DNA of 64,000 bases, taken from Phycisphaerae bacterium. GTDB lineage: Bacteria > Planctomycetota > Phycisphaerae > Phycisphaerales > UBA1924. Shown in pieces: positions 53,594 through 62,086 of the stretch (the stretch's first letter is position 1; every line of letters begins with the position of its first letter). Location of the stretch: the NCBI GenBank assembly GCA_002706885.1, contig PAKY01000006.1, positions 48,421-112,420 on the forward strand, in the 5' to 3' direction. A program made the position numbers and the translations under genes. Under the pieces are notes generated by a model. That model had not been told where the DNA came from, did not search any database, and worked only from the letters and a program-made list of their open reading frames with translations.

Positions 53594-54514
53594 GTGTCGA
53601 TCCAACTGCTCATCCCGTTCGGAGTCTTCGCCTTTGTGGTTGGCGTCGGCGCCCTCGTCATGGGTCGCGGCGGTTCCAAGAAGGTCGTTCGGACGCGGCT
53701 CGAGGCGATCAAGGCTGGCGGGCTGGCGCCGTCCGCGTCTCCGGTCGCCCTCGAGGGGAAGCCGACCGCGATGGAGCGAGGCTTCGGCTGGCTCGGCGGG
53801 CTGAAGGGGCTCGGTGGGCCGTCCGACAAGCTGCGGGCGCTCGTCGCGCGTGCCGGCTATGGCGGAAAGCACGCCCCCGACGTCTTCTTCGGCATCAAGG
53901 TCGGATCAACGATCTTTGGGGCGGGACTCGGTGGCCTCGCGTGCCTCATCCTCGGTCTGAGCATGATGCACGGCTTCTTCGCGGTCGCGGGGGGTATGGT
54001 CGTTGGCTCGATGATCCCGAGCTTCATCCTTTCCCAGAAGGTGTCGAAGCGCACCGGCGATATCCGTTGCGGCCTCCCGAATGCGATCGACCTACTCGAG
54101 GTCTGCGTGACGGCCGGCATGGGCGTCGATCAGGCGTGGCTGTCGTCCGCGACAGAGGTCCGCGACGCGACGCCGTCGCTCGCCGACGAGATGGCGCTCG
54201 TCAATGTCGAAATGCTGCTCGGCGTCACGCGGTCGGAGGCCCTCCAGAACATGGCCGAACGCACCGGCGCCGAGGAACTTCGAGCGCTGTCATCGATCGT
54301 GACGCAGGCGGATCGCTTTGGAACCTCGATGGCCGACGCTCTTCGCACCTTCGCCGAGACGATGCGGGAGACGAGGAGTCAGAAGGCCGAAGAGGCGGCG
54401 GAGAAGATGGCCATCAAGCTCATGCTTCCGATGGTGATCTTCATCTTCCCCGTCGTGCTGCTCGTATCGGCTGGGCCGGCGGCTCTGCAGATGGTGGACA
54501 TGTTCGCTGTGTGA
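53594..54514 (+). CDS. tadC: TadC-like inner-membrane platform protein
   Basis: A 306-residue GspF-family partner of TadB. N-terminal helix (QLLIPFGVFAFVVGVGALVM), central helices (GSTIFGAGLGGLACLILGLS, FFAVAGGMVVGSMIPSFILS), core LPNAIDLLEVCVTAGMGVDQ and LSSIVTQADRFGTSMADALR, and a final helix MVIFIFPVVLLVSAGPAAL. GTG 53594 is preferred because TTGGAG, itself a possible start at 53579, sits at the distance of a binding site. It begins 22 nt after tadB ends. Confidence 0.92.
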   Translation: MSIQLLIPFGVFAFVVGVGALVMGRGGSKKVVRTRLEAIKAGGLAPSASPVALEGKPTAMERGFGWLGGLKGLGGPSDKLRALVARAGYGGKHAPDVFFGIKVGSTIFGAGLGGLACLILGLSMMHGFFAVAGGMVVGSMIPSFILSQKVSKRTGDIRCGLPNAIDLLEVCVTAGMGVDQAWLSSATEVRDATPSLADEMALVNVEMLLGVTRSEALQNMAERTGAEELRALSSIVTQADRFGTSMADALRTFAETMRETRSQKAEEAAEKMAIKLMLPMVIFIFPVVLLVSAGPAALQMVDMFAV

Positions 54515-54558
54515 CGAACCGTTCGTGGGCGTGTGCCTGCGGGCGAAAGGGGATCGCT

Positions 54559-55098
54559 ATGGCACGATGGACGCAACTCAATCGACCGCTTCTCCTCGGC
54601 GCGATCGGACTGGCGTCGGCCGCGGGTTGCGCCTCCCGCGGATACGACACCGCGGCGTGGGACAACGACGCACGCGGAGCGACGAACGTCTGGGCGGTCA
54701 ACTCGGTCTTCGAGGATCAGGCTGCTCGCTCGGTGGAGAGGCGTCGGACGATCACAGATGCTCATTTCGTAGACGGGACCGCGGTCCTGACCGCTCGAGG
54801 CAAGCGCGACGCTCGGACGATCGCGGCGTTCCTGGTGCGAACGAGCGGCGGACCGGTGTACATGCCGGGACGTGAAGGAGATAACGCGTTTCAAGCAAAG
54901 CGGCGCGACGCCGTTCTCGCAGCTATGGCGCCGACGCTCGAACGGGGCGGGCTGACCGTCGCTTCGGTGCGCATCGAAGACGAGATGTTCCCTGACGCGG
55001 GCGAGCCGTCCTCGCGCGTCCGAGAGGCGTACGTCGAACCATTCAGCGACGAACCGTACGACTTCCACGGGCGGGCAAGCGACATCGGTGGCGAATGA
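54559..55098 (+). CDS. Lipoprotein of the Tad operon, unknown
   Basis: A 179-residue lipoprotein: signal LLLGAIGLASAAGC (lipobox AAGC), then a compact domain with HFVDGTAVLTARGKRDARTI and FQAKRRDAVLAAMAPTLERG, which loosely recalls an OmpA-type or SPOR-like peptidoglycan domain, but I cannot name the family. Position between tadC and tadD suggests an envelope part of the pilus machine, in the place where other Tad loci carry small lipoproteins. ATG 54559 follows AAAGGGGATCG. Confidence 0.72.
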   Translation: MARWTQLNRPLLLGAIGLASAAGCASRGYDTAAWDNDARGATNVWAVNSVFEDQAARSVERRRTITDAHFVDGTAVLTARGKRDARTIAAFLVRTSGGPVYMPGREGDNAFQAKRRDAVLAAMAPTLERGGLTVASVRIEDEMFPDAGEPSSRVREAYVEPFSDEPYDFHGRASDIGGE

Positions 55099-55138
55099 TC
55101 AGCGGACCACGGCAAGGAACGCCGGTGGGAGGTATGCA

Positions 55139-55813
55139 ATGACGTTCTCGAAGCGACTGACCGTTCTCATGGCGCACACGCTTATTGCGGCGAGCATGCT
55201 TGGCTGCGCCTCGAACCGCCCGCGCGATCCGTTCGCGCAAGGTCTCGACCGCGGCCCGACCCCCGGGACGCTCCACATGATGTCGCGACTGCTCATCGAT
55301 CAACGCCAGCCCGAGAAGGCGGAGTTTGTGCTTCAGCGAATCATCGCCGAGCACCCGGGTTACGCCCCCGCGTACGTTGAACTCGCCGAGCTCCAGGCAC
55401 GGACGTTCCGGCCCGACGAAGCGATCGCGACGCTCGAAGCGTCCGTCGCGAACCGAGGCAAGGACCCGGTGGTGCTCAACAACATCGGTGTCCTCTACCT
55501 GCAGCAGGGTAACGCCGACGCCGCGGTCGACGCCTTCGGCGATGCCGTGGATCTCGACGGCGGTGAGGCGCGATACTGGTCGAATCTCGGCCTGGCGCTT
55601 GCGATGGTCGGACGGGACGACGAGGCGTTCAGCGCGTACCGGCGAGCATTGTCTCTGGCCGAGACGCACTGGAATATCGGCGTCGCTCGGGCGGCCCGCG
55701 GCGACGGAGAGGCAGCTCACGCGTCGTTCGAGACGGCGATGGAGCTTGATCCGTCGTTCGCCAATGATGTCGCCCCTATGGGACCGCCGACCGCGTCGGT
55801 ACCCACGCCGTAA
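55139..55813 (+). CDS. tadD: TadD-like TPR lipoprotein
   Basis: A 224-residue lipoprotein (signal ending in AASMLGC) with five to six TPR units: LLIDQRQPEKAEFVLQRIIA, AYVELAELQARTFRPDEAIA, LNNIGVLYLQQGNADAAVDA, YWSNLGLALAMVGRDDEAFS and NIGVARAARGDGEAAHASFE. TadD helps secretin assembly, like PilF pilotins. ATG 55139 is used because GGGAGG lies upstream; the in-frame ATG at 55088 hides the signal peptide. The stop is 7 nt from the stop of the convergent permease gene; no terminator fits between. Confidence 0.88.
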   Translation: MTFSKRLTVLMAHTLIAASMLGCASNRPRDPFAQGLDRGPTPGTLHMMSRLLIDQRQPEKAEFVLQRIIAEHPGYAPAYVELAELQARTFRPDEAIATLEASVANRGKDPVVLNNIGVLYLQQGNADAAVDAFGDAVDLDGGEARYWSNLGLALAMVGRDDEAFSAYRRALSLAETHWNIGVARAARGDGEAAHASFETAMELDPSFANDVAPMGPPTASVPTP

Positions 55814-55820
55814 TCCGATG

Positions 55821-57125
55821 TTACCTATCTCTCGCGGGGATCGGCCGTCCATGAGGATCCGACGCCGGACCGATTGGCGGCGCCGCGTCCAGGTGCTCGA
55901 GTTGCTCGGCCGTCGCGTGGACGTGGTCCGGCGCGAGGCCGGCCTCGCCGACCAGGTAGTGTTCCCAGAGACGGTGTCGACGTACCACCTCGGAAGCTTC
56001 GGCCCGCCCAGCGGCGGTAAGCGAAACGACATCACCGTCGATGTGGACGAGCCCGAGTCGCCCCGCTCTGGCGATCACACGGCTCGGGGAACGGCCGGCG
56101 AGCAACCGGCGAGCCTGACCGATGGCAATCGGTCCGCCAGCCTCTACGGCGCGATAGAGCGTCGCGAGAAGGTCATCGCGAGCGACCTTTGACGCGAGCA
56201 GCCGTCGTCGCACAACGCGGCTGATCAGGCCATGGCGCGGCGCAAACACGACCGCCGCGCTGAGCAGGACGCCCGCTGTCACGGCCATTGAGCCGGCCGC
56301 GTTGACCGCGTCCCGGCCAAACCAGGCCGGAACAATCGACGCGACGGCGTATCCACCGACGGCGGTCCCGGTCGCGATCAGGAGGCTCCAGACGATCTGA
56401 GGTCCCAGACGATCGGTCAGCAGTCGAGCGGTCGCCGCGGGGCAGACCAGCATCGCGATCACGAGAATCGACCCCACGGCGTCGAAGCTGGCGACCGTTG
56501 CGCCGGCGACAAATAGCATGATCAGGTAGTGCAGAACGGTAGCGTTGAACCCCTGTGTCGTCGCCATCGCGGGGTCGAACGCCGCGAGACGAAGTTCTTT
56601 GAAGAGAAGAAGTACGAATGCAGCCGACGCGGTCAGCATCCCGACGAGCGTCCAGATCTGGCGGGGCACGTTCGCAAACGCTTTGAACGAGAGCAGGGCG
56701 TCGATGGAATCCGGCGCGTCGTACCAGACGAGCGATTCCAATTGGCCGTGCAGCACGCACTCCGCGTCGAGATCGACATGCCGCGCCGCGGCTTGTTCGA
56801 TGAGCAGCACACCCAGAGCGAACAACACGCTGAAGACCACGCCCATCGCCGCACCCGGTTCAACCCGCCCGAGTGTCTTGACGAGTTCGACGAGGATCAC
56901 CGTCGCCATACCGGCGACCGCCGCGCCGATGAACATCACCAGCGGGCTTCTGGTAGACGCGATGAGGAACGCGATGACAAGGCCAGGGAGGACCGAATGG
57001 CTGATCGCATCGCCCATCAGGCTCTGGCGTCTGAGAACGAGGAAGTTGCCGAGCAGCCCGCAGGTCAGGGCCGCGAGGACACCCGCGAGCAGCGGGAAGA
57101 GATCGGACGCGACGCTGAATTTCAC
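55821..57125 (-). CDS. Metal ABC transporter permease fused to a DtxR-like regulatory module (second)
   Basis: A 434-residue protein. Residues 1-285: an ABC-3 (ZnuB/MntB/TroD) permease with eight or nine helices, GNFLVLRRQSLMGDAISHSV and LVIAMLVCPAATARLLTD. Residues 300-434: a DtxR-type module, with a winged helix (LYRAVEAGGPIAIGQARRLL, LVHIDGDVVSLTAAGRA) and a dimerisation part RRHRLWEHYLVGEAGLAPDH then HATAEQLEHLD. This keeps the His, Glu, Glu-His residues used for metal binding in MntR. GTG 57125 overlaps the stop of the first permease (GTGA). It may sense metal directly or gate the channel. Confidence 0.9.
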   Translation of the reverse strand: MKFSVASDLFPLLAGVLAALTCGLLGNFLVLRRQSLMGDAISHSVLPGLVIAFLIASTRSPLVMFIGAAVAGMATVILVELVKTLGRVEPGAAMGVVFSVLFALGVLLIEQAAARHVDLDAECVLHGQLESLVWYDAPDSIDALLSFKAFANVPRQIWTLVGMLTASAAFVLLLFKELRLAAFDPAMATTQGFNATVLHYLIMLFVAGATVASFDAVGSILVIAMLVCPAATARLLTDRLGPQIVWSLLIATGTAVGGYAVASIVPAWFGRDAVNAAGSMAVTAGVLLSAAVVFAPRHGLISRVVRRRLLASKVARDDLLATLYRAVEAGGPIAIGQARRLLAGRSPSRVIARAGRLGLVHIDGDVVSLTAAGRAEASEVVRRHRLWEHYLVGEAGLAPDHVHATAEQLEHLDAAPPIGPASDPHGRPIPARDR

Positions 57126-58465
57126 GACGCCGGCTCCTGCGGCAGAGCGACCGCTCGTTCGGCGAGCCGGCGCTCCAGATCGCGGATGAGCTCGTCCGAC
57201 AGCACGTGCTCGACCTGGTCCACCGACCAATCCACATGACTCGGCGCGATGTCGGCGTAGCTGACGAGATACTGCTCCCAGAGGGCGTGGTTCCGGCTCA
57301 CCCGTGCTCCACGCTCGACCCCCGCCTCGGTCAGACGAAGGCCCTCGTTCGCTGCCTTCGCGATGAGCCCGCCGCGTCGAAGCAGAAAGACCATCAGAGA
57401 TCGAAACGGGGCGGGCCAGCCACGAACGCGCGACAAGGCGACGATGGTCTCGCGAGAAATGACGGGCGCCCGTTCCTCGTGCGCCGCTTCGAGTAAGTGG
57501 TCGCCCGCGATGCGCAGTCGAAGCCGGAGCCTCCGTATCGACGTGGCGACAACGCCCCTCGCGGGCGCCGCGACCATGCTGATGCTGAACACAACGCCGC
57601 ACGAAAGCACGATGACGGCGCCCGCCGGCTGGCGGGGAAGCAGCGCCGACACCACCGAGCCGAAGTAGCCGCTCAGGCCACCGATCGCGCCCGCCAGGAG
57701 CACAAGCAGCCAGAGTCGGTTCGTCCAGAACCGGGCCGCGACCGGCGGGATGATGAGCAGGGCGACAACGAGGATCAGTCCGACCGCCTGCAGACCGGCG
57801 ACCGTCACCAGAACAACCAGACCCATCATCAGCAGATCGATGACGGTGACGGGCCACCCATCCACGCGCGCAAACGCGTCGTTAAAACAGACGAGCGAGA
57901 ACTCCTTGAGCAGCAGCAACGAGCTCAGTATCGCGATCAGAGCGATCCCACCCATCAGGGCGACATCGGACGGACGCATCGTCGCCGCCTGCCCGTAGAT
58001 GAACCCGTTCACGCCCGCCGCTCCCGCTGAGTGGTTCCTTTGGATGTAGCTGAGACCCACGACGCCCGCTCCAAAGAACACGCTCAGCACGATGCCGATC
58101 GCCGCGTCTTCACGGAGTCGTGTGTGCCGAAGGATCGCCTGAATGCACACCACTCCGAGAACGCCGGACACCGTCGCGCCCACGAGGAGCACCGGCAGCG
58201 ATCTTCCGTTGTACCCGAGCGTACTTGCCGCGATGAATGCGATGGCGATTCCGGGGAGCGTGGCATGGCTCAACGCGTCGGTCATCAGCGACCGTTTGCG
58301 AAGAAGGGCGAAAACGCCGATCACGCCCGCCGCAACGCCCAGCAGAAGCGTGCCCGCGATGACGAGAGTCGTGTTGTACCCTGCGCGGAACGTCATCGTC
58401 TCGATGATCTCCGAGATCGTCGGGAGATGGTCATGGACCTCGGCGATGGCCGCGGGGGCGATCAA
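57122..58465 (-). CDS. Metal ABC transporter permease fused to a DtxR-like regulatory module (first)
   Basis: A 447-residue protein, related in layout to the next gene. Residues 25-300 are an ABC-3 permease (VFALLRKRSLMTDALSHATL, IQRNHSAGAAGVNGFIYGQA, LILVVALLIIPPVAARFWTN). The rest is a winged-helix plus dimerisation module: VALSRVRGWPAPFRSLMVFL, NEGLRLTEAGVERGARVS, HALWEQYLVSYADIAPSHVD, DQVEHVLSDEL. The metal-site pattern is His, Asp, Glu-His. The start is TTG 58465, overlapping the ATPase gene stop by four bases (TTGA), so the two are coupled; an ATG at residue 24 is an alternative. Confidence 0.9.
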   Translation of the reverse strand: MIAPAAIAEVHDHLPTISEIIETMTFRAGYNTTLVIAGTLLLGVAAGVIGVFALLRKRSLMTDALSHATLPGIAIAFIAASTLGYNGRSLPVLLVGATVSGVLGVVCIQAILRHTRLREDAAIGIVLSVFFGAGVVGLSYIQRNHSAGAAGVNGFIYGQAATMRPSDVALMGGIALIAILSSLLLLKEFSLVCFNDAFARVDGWPVTVIDLLMMGLVVLVTVAGLQAVGLILVVALLIIPPVAARFWTNRLWLLVLLAGAIGGLSGYFGSVVSALLPRQPAGAVIVLSCGVVFSISMVAAPARGVVATSIRRLRLRLRIAGDHLLEAAHEERAPVISRETIVALSRVRGWPAPFRSLMVFLLRRGGLIAKAANEGLRLTEAGVERGARVSRNHALWEQYLVSYADIAPSHVDWSVDQVEHVLSDELIRDLERRLAERAVALPQEPAS

Positions 58466-59304
58466 CGCGAAGGACCCTCACCCGAAGCGGCGCGTGCCAC
58501 CGCCTCGGACGCCTCTGACAGCAGCGTGAGCCGTCCGCCGTAGGTCTTATGAAGGTTCTCCCGCGTGAACACGTCGCGGACCGGTCCGGACGCGACCACG
58601 CGCATGTTGAGCAGGATCACCTCGTCGAAGTACTCCGGGACCGTCTGAAGATCGTGATGCACCACAACCACGGTCTTCCCCGATGAACGAAGTTGGCGGA
58701 GCACGCCGACGATCGCCCGCTCCGTCGCCGCGTCTACCCCCGCGAATGGCTCGTCCATGAAGTACAGGTCCGCCTCCTGCGCGAGCGCCCGCGCGAGGAA
58801 CACACGCTGCTGCTGGCCGCCAGAGAGCTGGCTGATCTGCCGACTCGCGTAGTCGCGCATGCCGACGCGGTCGAGGCACGCGAGCGCTGCCTGCTTGTGC
58901 GACCGCGTGACGGGCCAGAACCATCCGATCCGCCGATACCGCCCCATGCAGACGACGTCGAGCGCCGAGACGGGAAAGTCCCAGTCGACGCTTTCGCGTT
59001 GAGGCACATATCCCAGCCTGGACCGTGCCTTTCGGTACGGCGCTCCCCAGAACTCAACCTGCCCCGAGGCCCTCGGAACCAGCCCGAGGCACGCCTTGAT
59101 CAACGTGCTCTTACCCGCGCCGTTCGGGCCCACAATCGCGATGAGCTTGTTCGGCGGCGCGTCGTAGTCCACGTCCCAGAGCACCGGCTTGCGGTGGTAC
59201 GCCACCGTCATCGCGTGCACCGACAGCGGGCTTTCGGCCGAGTGTTCAGGCCGCTCGGTTAGCCCGGCCGGCGGCGTAGGTGATGGATGGACGATGGGTG
59301 ACAA
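58462..59304 (-). CDS. Metal (Mn/Zn/Fe) ABC transporter ATP-binding protein
   Basis: A 280-residue ATPase of the ZnuC/MntB/TroB type: Walker A IVGPNGAGKSTLI, Q-loop GYVPQRESVDWDFPVSALDV, signature SQLSGGQQQRVFLARALAQ, Walker B LYFMDEPFAGVDA, H-loop VVVVHHDLQTVPEYF. The start is uncertain: TTG 59304 lies only 8 nt from the previous stop and has no clear site; GTG 59220 and ATG 59211 are later in-frame options that keep the whole domain. It stands between the binding-protein and permease genes and is coupled to the permease by a 4-nt overlap. Confidence 0.9.
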   Translation of the reverse strand: MSPIVHPSPTPPAGLTERPEHSAESPLSVHAMTVAYHRKPVLWDVDYDAPPNKLIAIVGPNGAGKSTLIKACLGLVPRASGQVEFWGAPYRKARSRLGYVPQRESVDWDFPVSALDVVCMGRYRRIGWFWPVTRSHKQAALACLDRVGMRDYASRQISQLSGGQQQRVFLARALAQEADLYFMDEPFAGVDAATERAIVGVLRQLRSSGKTVVVVHHDLQTVPEYFDEVILLNMRVVASGPVRDVFTRENLHKTYGGRLTLLSEASEAVARAASGEGPSR

Positions 59305-59311
59305 CGTCGAT

Positions 59312-60334
59312 CTACCGTTCGCTCAACTTACCGTGCAATCCACGCTCGGGCGCCTCGCCACCGAGGGCACGGGCGATCACCGTGACGTTGTGGTCGATCA
59401 TCCCGACGTACGTACCCTCGTACGTATCGGCGTCACCCATCGCGTCGCTGAAGAGCTCTCCACCGAGGACGACGTCGCGGCCCCGGGCTCGCGCGCCGGT
59501 CAGCAACGCCGACACGTTCCGATCCGAGACCGTCGACTCGACGAAGACGGCCCCGACGTTCCGTTCCACCAGCAGATCGACGAGCCGCTCAATGTCCCGC
59601 ACGCCGGCCTCAGACTCCGTTGATATCCCTTGGATGCCAACGACCTCGTACCCGAACCGCCGGCCGAAGTAGTTGAAGGCGTCGTGGGCCGTCACCAGCA
59701 CGCGTTGTGCCTCGGGGACGCTCAAGAGCACCCGCTCGGCGTACGCATCAAGCTCGGCGAGCTGCGCGAGATACGCGTCCGCGTTCGACCGGTAGACGTC
59801 GGCCCCGTCCGCGTCGATCTCCATCATCGCGTCGCGGACCACCTCGACCGACCTTGACCACGCCTTTGGGTCCATCCACACGTGCGGGTCGTGGTGGCCA
59901 TCGAAACCGTCCGGGGCGAGCAGGTACGCCTTGTCAAGCAGTTCCGTCACCGCGTAAACCGACTTGCCCGCACCCTTCGCACGCAGCAGCGAGTCAGTCA
60001 TCTTCCCTTCGAGCAGCAACCCGTTGTAGAACACCACGTCCGCGTCGACGATCCGCTGGACGTCGCTCCGAGTCGGACGGTACAGGTGCGGATCGACACC
60101 CGTGCCCATCAAGCCAATAACCTCGGCTCGCTCACCCGCGACGGCGCGGACGATGTCGGTAATCATCCCGACGGTGCAGACGACGGTGTACGACCCACCG
60201 TTCGTGGCCCCGTCCGATGAACCTCTGCTCGAACCGCTCTCCTGGCCGCCATCGCCGCAGCCGCCAATGGCCGTCAGAACCAGAACCATCCCAAGAAGTG
60301 TCAGCAATCGCGAGCCGACGGAATGCTGCATCAT
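59312..60334 (-). CDS. Metal ABC transporter substrate-binding lipoprotein (ZnuA/MntC/TroA class)
   Basis: A 340-residue lipoprotein (signal LLTLLGMVLVLTAIGGC), then a Ser/Gly linker and a cluster A-I binding protein. Metal ligands can be placed: His in TGVDPHLYRPT, His in HHDPHVWMDP, Glu in AVFVESTVSDRN and Asp in GMIDHNVT. That His, His, Glu, Asp set is typical of manganese or iron binding; zinc members usually have a third His. There is no long His-rich loop. ATG 60334 has GGAGA six bases before it. Confidence 0.92.
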   Translation of the reverse strand: MMQHSVGSRLLTLLGMVLVLTAIGGCGDGGQESGSSRGSSDGATNGGSYTVVCTVGMITDIVRAVAGERAEVIGLMGTGVDPHLYRPTRSDVQRIVDADVVFYNGLLLEGKMTDSLLRAKGAGKSVYAVTELLDKAYLLAPDGFDGHHDPHVWMDPKAWSRSVEVVRDAMMEIDADGADVYRSNADAYLAQLAELDAYAERVLLSVPEAQRVLVTAHDAFNYFGRRFGYEVVGIQGISTESEAGVRDIERLVDLLVERNVGAVFVESTVSDRNVSALLTGARARGRDVVLGGELFSDAMGDADTYEGTYVGMIDHNVTVIARALGGEAPERGLHGKLSER

Positions 60335-60417
60335 CGGAGTCTCCAAGGCAGGTGAGGCAAACCGTATGGCTGAACGCCATCGGACATCGGGCCGCCGAAG
60401 CGCCACGGTCGCCGGTC

Positions 60418-61293
60418 TCAGAATCGAACGGTCAAGCCCGCAAACACCACGAGATCATCGGTGTTCTCGTCGCGGAGCCCGACACGTAGGCCTGCGTCAA
60501 GTAGCGCGTTGGGGGTCAGCGCGTACGTCGCGCCGGTGCTCAGGGTCGGGCTGTAGCCGCCGCCATCGAAGGCCGCGTCGCCGATGTATTCGCCATAGAC
60601 CCCCGCACGTTCGTTGACCTCGTAGCCGATCGCTACGGTGTGCGACACCCGCGCGCGGTACCCGGTGTCGTCGGCGCTCCGCTCAAACGCCGCCTCGACC
60701 TGTGTGCCAAGGCCGAAGCCGGCAAGCCCAACCGCCGCCAGATCAACCGCGAAGGGCACGACGATCCCGCCCTCGAGATCCTCGGCTCCAAGGCCCGATT
60801 CGCCGACCGGGAACGTCAGGTACGGAAGCAGCGCGAGCGCGGTACTGCCGGCGTCGTTCCCCCACAAGTTGATTTTGAGCCGTGTCTGAAGATCACCGAC
60901 GCCCGCGTTGTCCTCGCCGTCATCGACGCTTTCGCGTACGTACGGCGTCCAGATGAACTGGATATCCGTGTCGTTCGTCAGCCCGAGTTTCAGGTTGGTC
61001 GGAGCCACAGCGATGTTGTGAACGTCGCTTCGGCCATCGTCGTCAAACGTGTACTCGACGAAGCTCAGTTCGGTCTGCACAGCGCCCGCGTCAACGGTGT
61101 ACGGGCTCTCGGTCGCGTCCGGCCGGTCGGCCGACAGCGGGCGTCTGAACTGTCGCGGCGTGGGGTTGTAGAACGTGTAGTGGCTCGTGTCAGGAACCGT
61201 CTCGCTCATCGCCCCTCCGTTCGGCGTTGCGTCCAACTGAGCTATTCCGGTCGCGGTCAGACCGCTCGCCAGCAAGACGGTGGAAAGGCACAT
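60418..61293 (-). CDS. Outer-membrane transporter-type beta-barrel (MetA-pathway family, pfam13557-like)
   Basis: A 291-residue exported protein. After the signal (LSTVLLASGLTATGIAQLD) it starts with RPLSADRPDATESPYTVDAG, the entry sequence of the phenol_MetA_deg/transporter barrel family, and continues as a series of alternating strands (YTFDDDGRSDVHNIAVAPTN, LKLGLTNDTDIQFIWTPYV, LAGFGLGTQVEAAFERSAD) ending in LVVFAGLTVRF with a terminal Phe typical of outer-membrane proteins. It lies between the repressor and the ABC transporter genes, so it may carry metal through the outer membrane. Confidence 0.78.
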   Translation of the reverse strand: MCLSTVLLASGLTATGIAQLDATPNGGAMSETVPDTSHYTFYNPTPRQFRRPLSADRPDATESPYTVDAGAVQTELSFVEYTFDDDGRSDVHNIAVAPTNLKLGLTNDTDIQFIWTPYVRESVDDGEDNAGVGDLQTRLKINLWGNDAGSTALALLPYLTFPVGESGLGAEDLEGGIVVPFAVDLAAVGLAGFGLGTQVEAAFERSADDTGYRARVSHTVAIGYEVNERAGVYGEYIGDAAFDGGGYSPTLSTGATYALTPNALLDAGLRVGLRDENTDDLVVFAGLTVRF

Positions 61294-61343
61294 GATCGTT
61301 CTCCTCGGATCGGTTACGCAATTCCCGGTATCAAGTTTGGCAA

Positions 61344-61374
61344 AGCATACTCAAAAAGTTTGTCGAGTCAAACT
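61344..61374 (-). promoter_or_regulatory. Candidate promoter with overlapping metal-repressor operator
   Basis: On the minus strand TTGACT (complement of 61366-61371) and TATGCT (complement of 61344-61349) are 16 bases apart, about 50 nt before the barrel gene ATG. The -35 box lies inside a perfect inverted repeat AGTTTG-six-CAAACT (61357-61362 and 61369-61374). A second partial repeat, TTTGGCAAA, lies at 61336-61344 next to the -10. TTTG/CAAA arms resemble MntR-type sites. Position between the repressor gene and the transporter genes fits repression by bound metal. Confidence 0.55.
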
Positions 61375-61423
61375 ATCGGTGTGGTATTCGTCAGCAAGGA
61401 AATCTCGGCGCTCATCTGTCCGC

Positions 61424-62086
61424 TCAGAGCCGTTGAACCAGGACCTTCTCGGCGACCTCGAACGAGATTGACACCGCAGCGCTCCGGCCCGCACGCACCG
61501 TGAGGGACCCCGCCTCCTCCAGCCGTTCGACGATCCCGATCCGCTCGCCGGGTCGCAAGCCGTGTTCAGCGGCGAACCCGAGAAACCCCGCGTCCTGATC
61601 GCTGACGCGTGCGATGACGCCCTGATCGCCCCTTTGGAGGTCGCTGAGTGGGGTGCGTTGGTGGTCTGCGATCCTGCCTTGAGCGTCGGGGATCGGGTCC
61701 CCGTGCGGATCGATAGTGGGGTAGTTCAGGAACGCGTCAAGCCGGTCCAGCACCTTCGCCGACATCGCGTGCTCCAACCGTTCGGCCTCCTCGTGGACTT
61801 CTGCCCAATCGAGTTTGAGCGTGTCGACGAGGAACACTTCGATGAGCCGATGCCTTCTGATAATGTCAAGGGCAAGCGTCCGCCCTTTCGCCGTAAGCTG
61901 AATCCCGCCGTACCGCTCCGCGGTGGCGAGATTCGCTTCCCGAAGCTTGCGGACCATCGAAGTCACGCTGCCCTTGGTCACGCCCAGCGTCGCCGCAAGC
62001 CGCACCACGGTCGCCTCGCCCGTCGGCGCCTCGTTTTGGAGCCGATAGATCGCCTTGACGTAGTCTTCGACGGTCGAGGAAGCCAT
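61424..62086 (-). CDS. DtxR-family metal-dependent repressor (MntR/ScaR type)
   Basis: A 220-residue regulator. Winged helix: TVEDYVKAIYRLQNEAP, then LGVTKGSVTSMVRKLREANL and GGIQLTAKGR. Dimerisation/metal site: RRHRLIEVFLVDTLKLDW and VHEEAERLEHAMS, with His and Glu, Glu-His in place, close to streptococcal ScaR. NYPTIDPHGDPIPD leads into a C-terminal FeoA/SH3-like domain (LRPGERIGIVERLEEAGS). It should repress the transporter genes when Mn2+ or Fe2+ is abundant. ATG 62086 gives the standard length; a longer frame runs into the tRNA. Confidence 0.93.
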   Translation of the reverse strand: MASSTVEDYVKAIYRLQNEAPTGEATVVRLAATLGVTKGSVTSMVRKLREANLATAERYGGIQLTAKGRTLALDIIRRHRLIEVFLVDTLKLDWAEVHEEAERLEHAMSAKVLDRLDAFLNYPTIDPHGDPIPDAQGRIADHQRTPLSDLQRGDQGVIARVSDQDAGFLGFAAEHGLRPGERIGIVERLEEAGSLTVRAGRSAAVSISFEVAEKVLVQRL

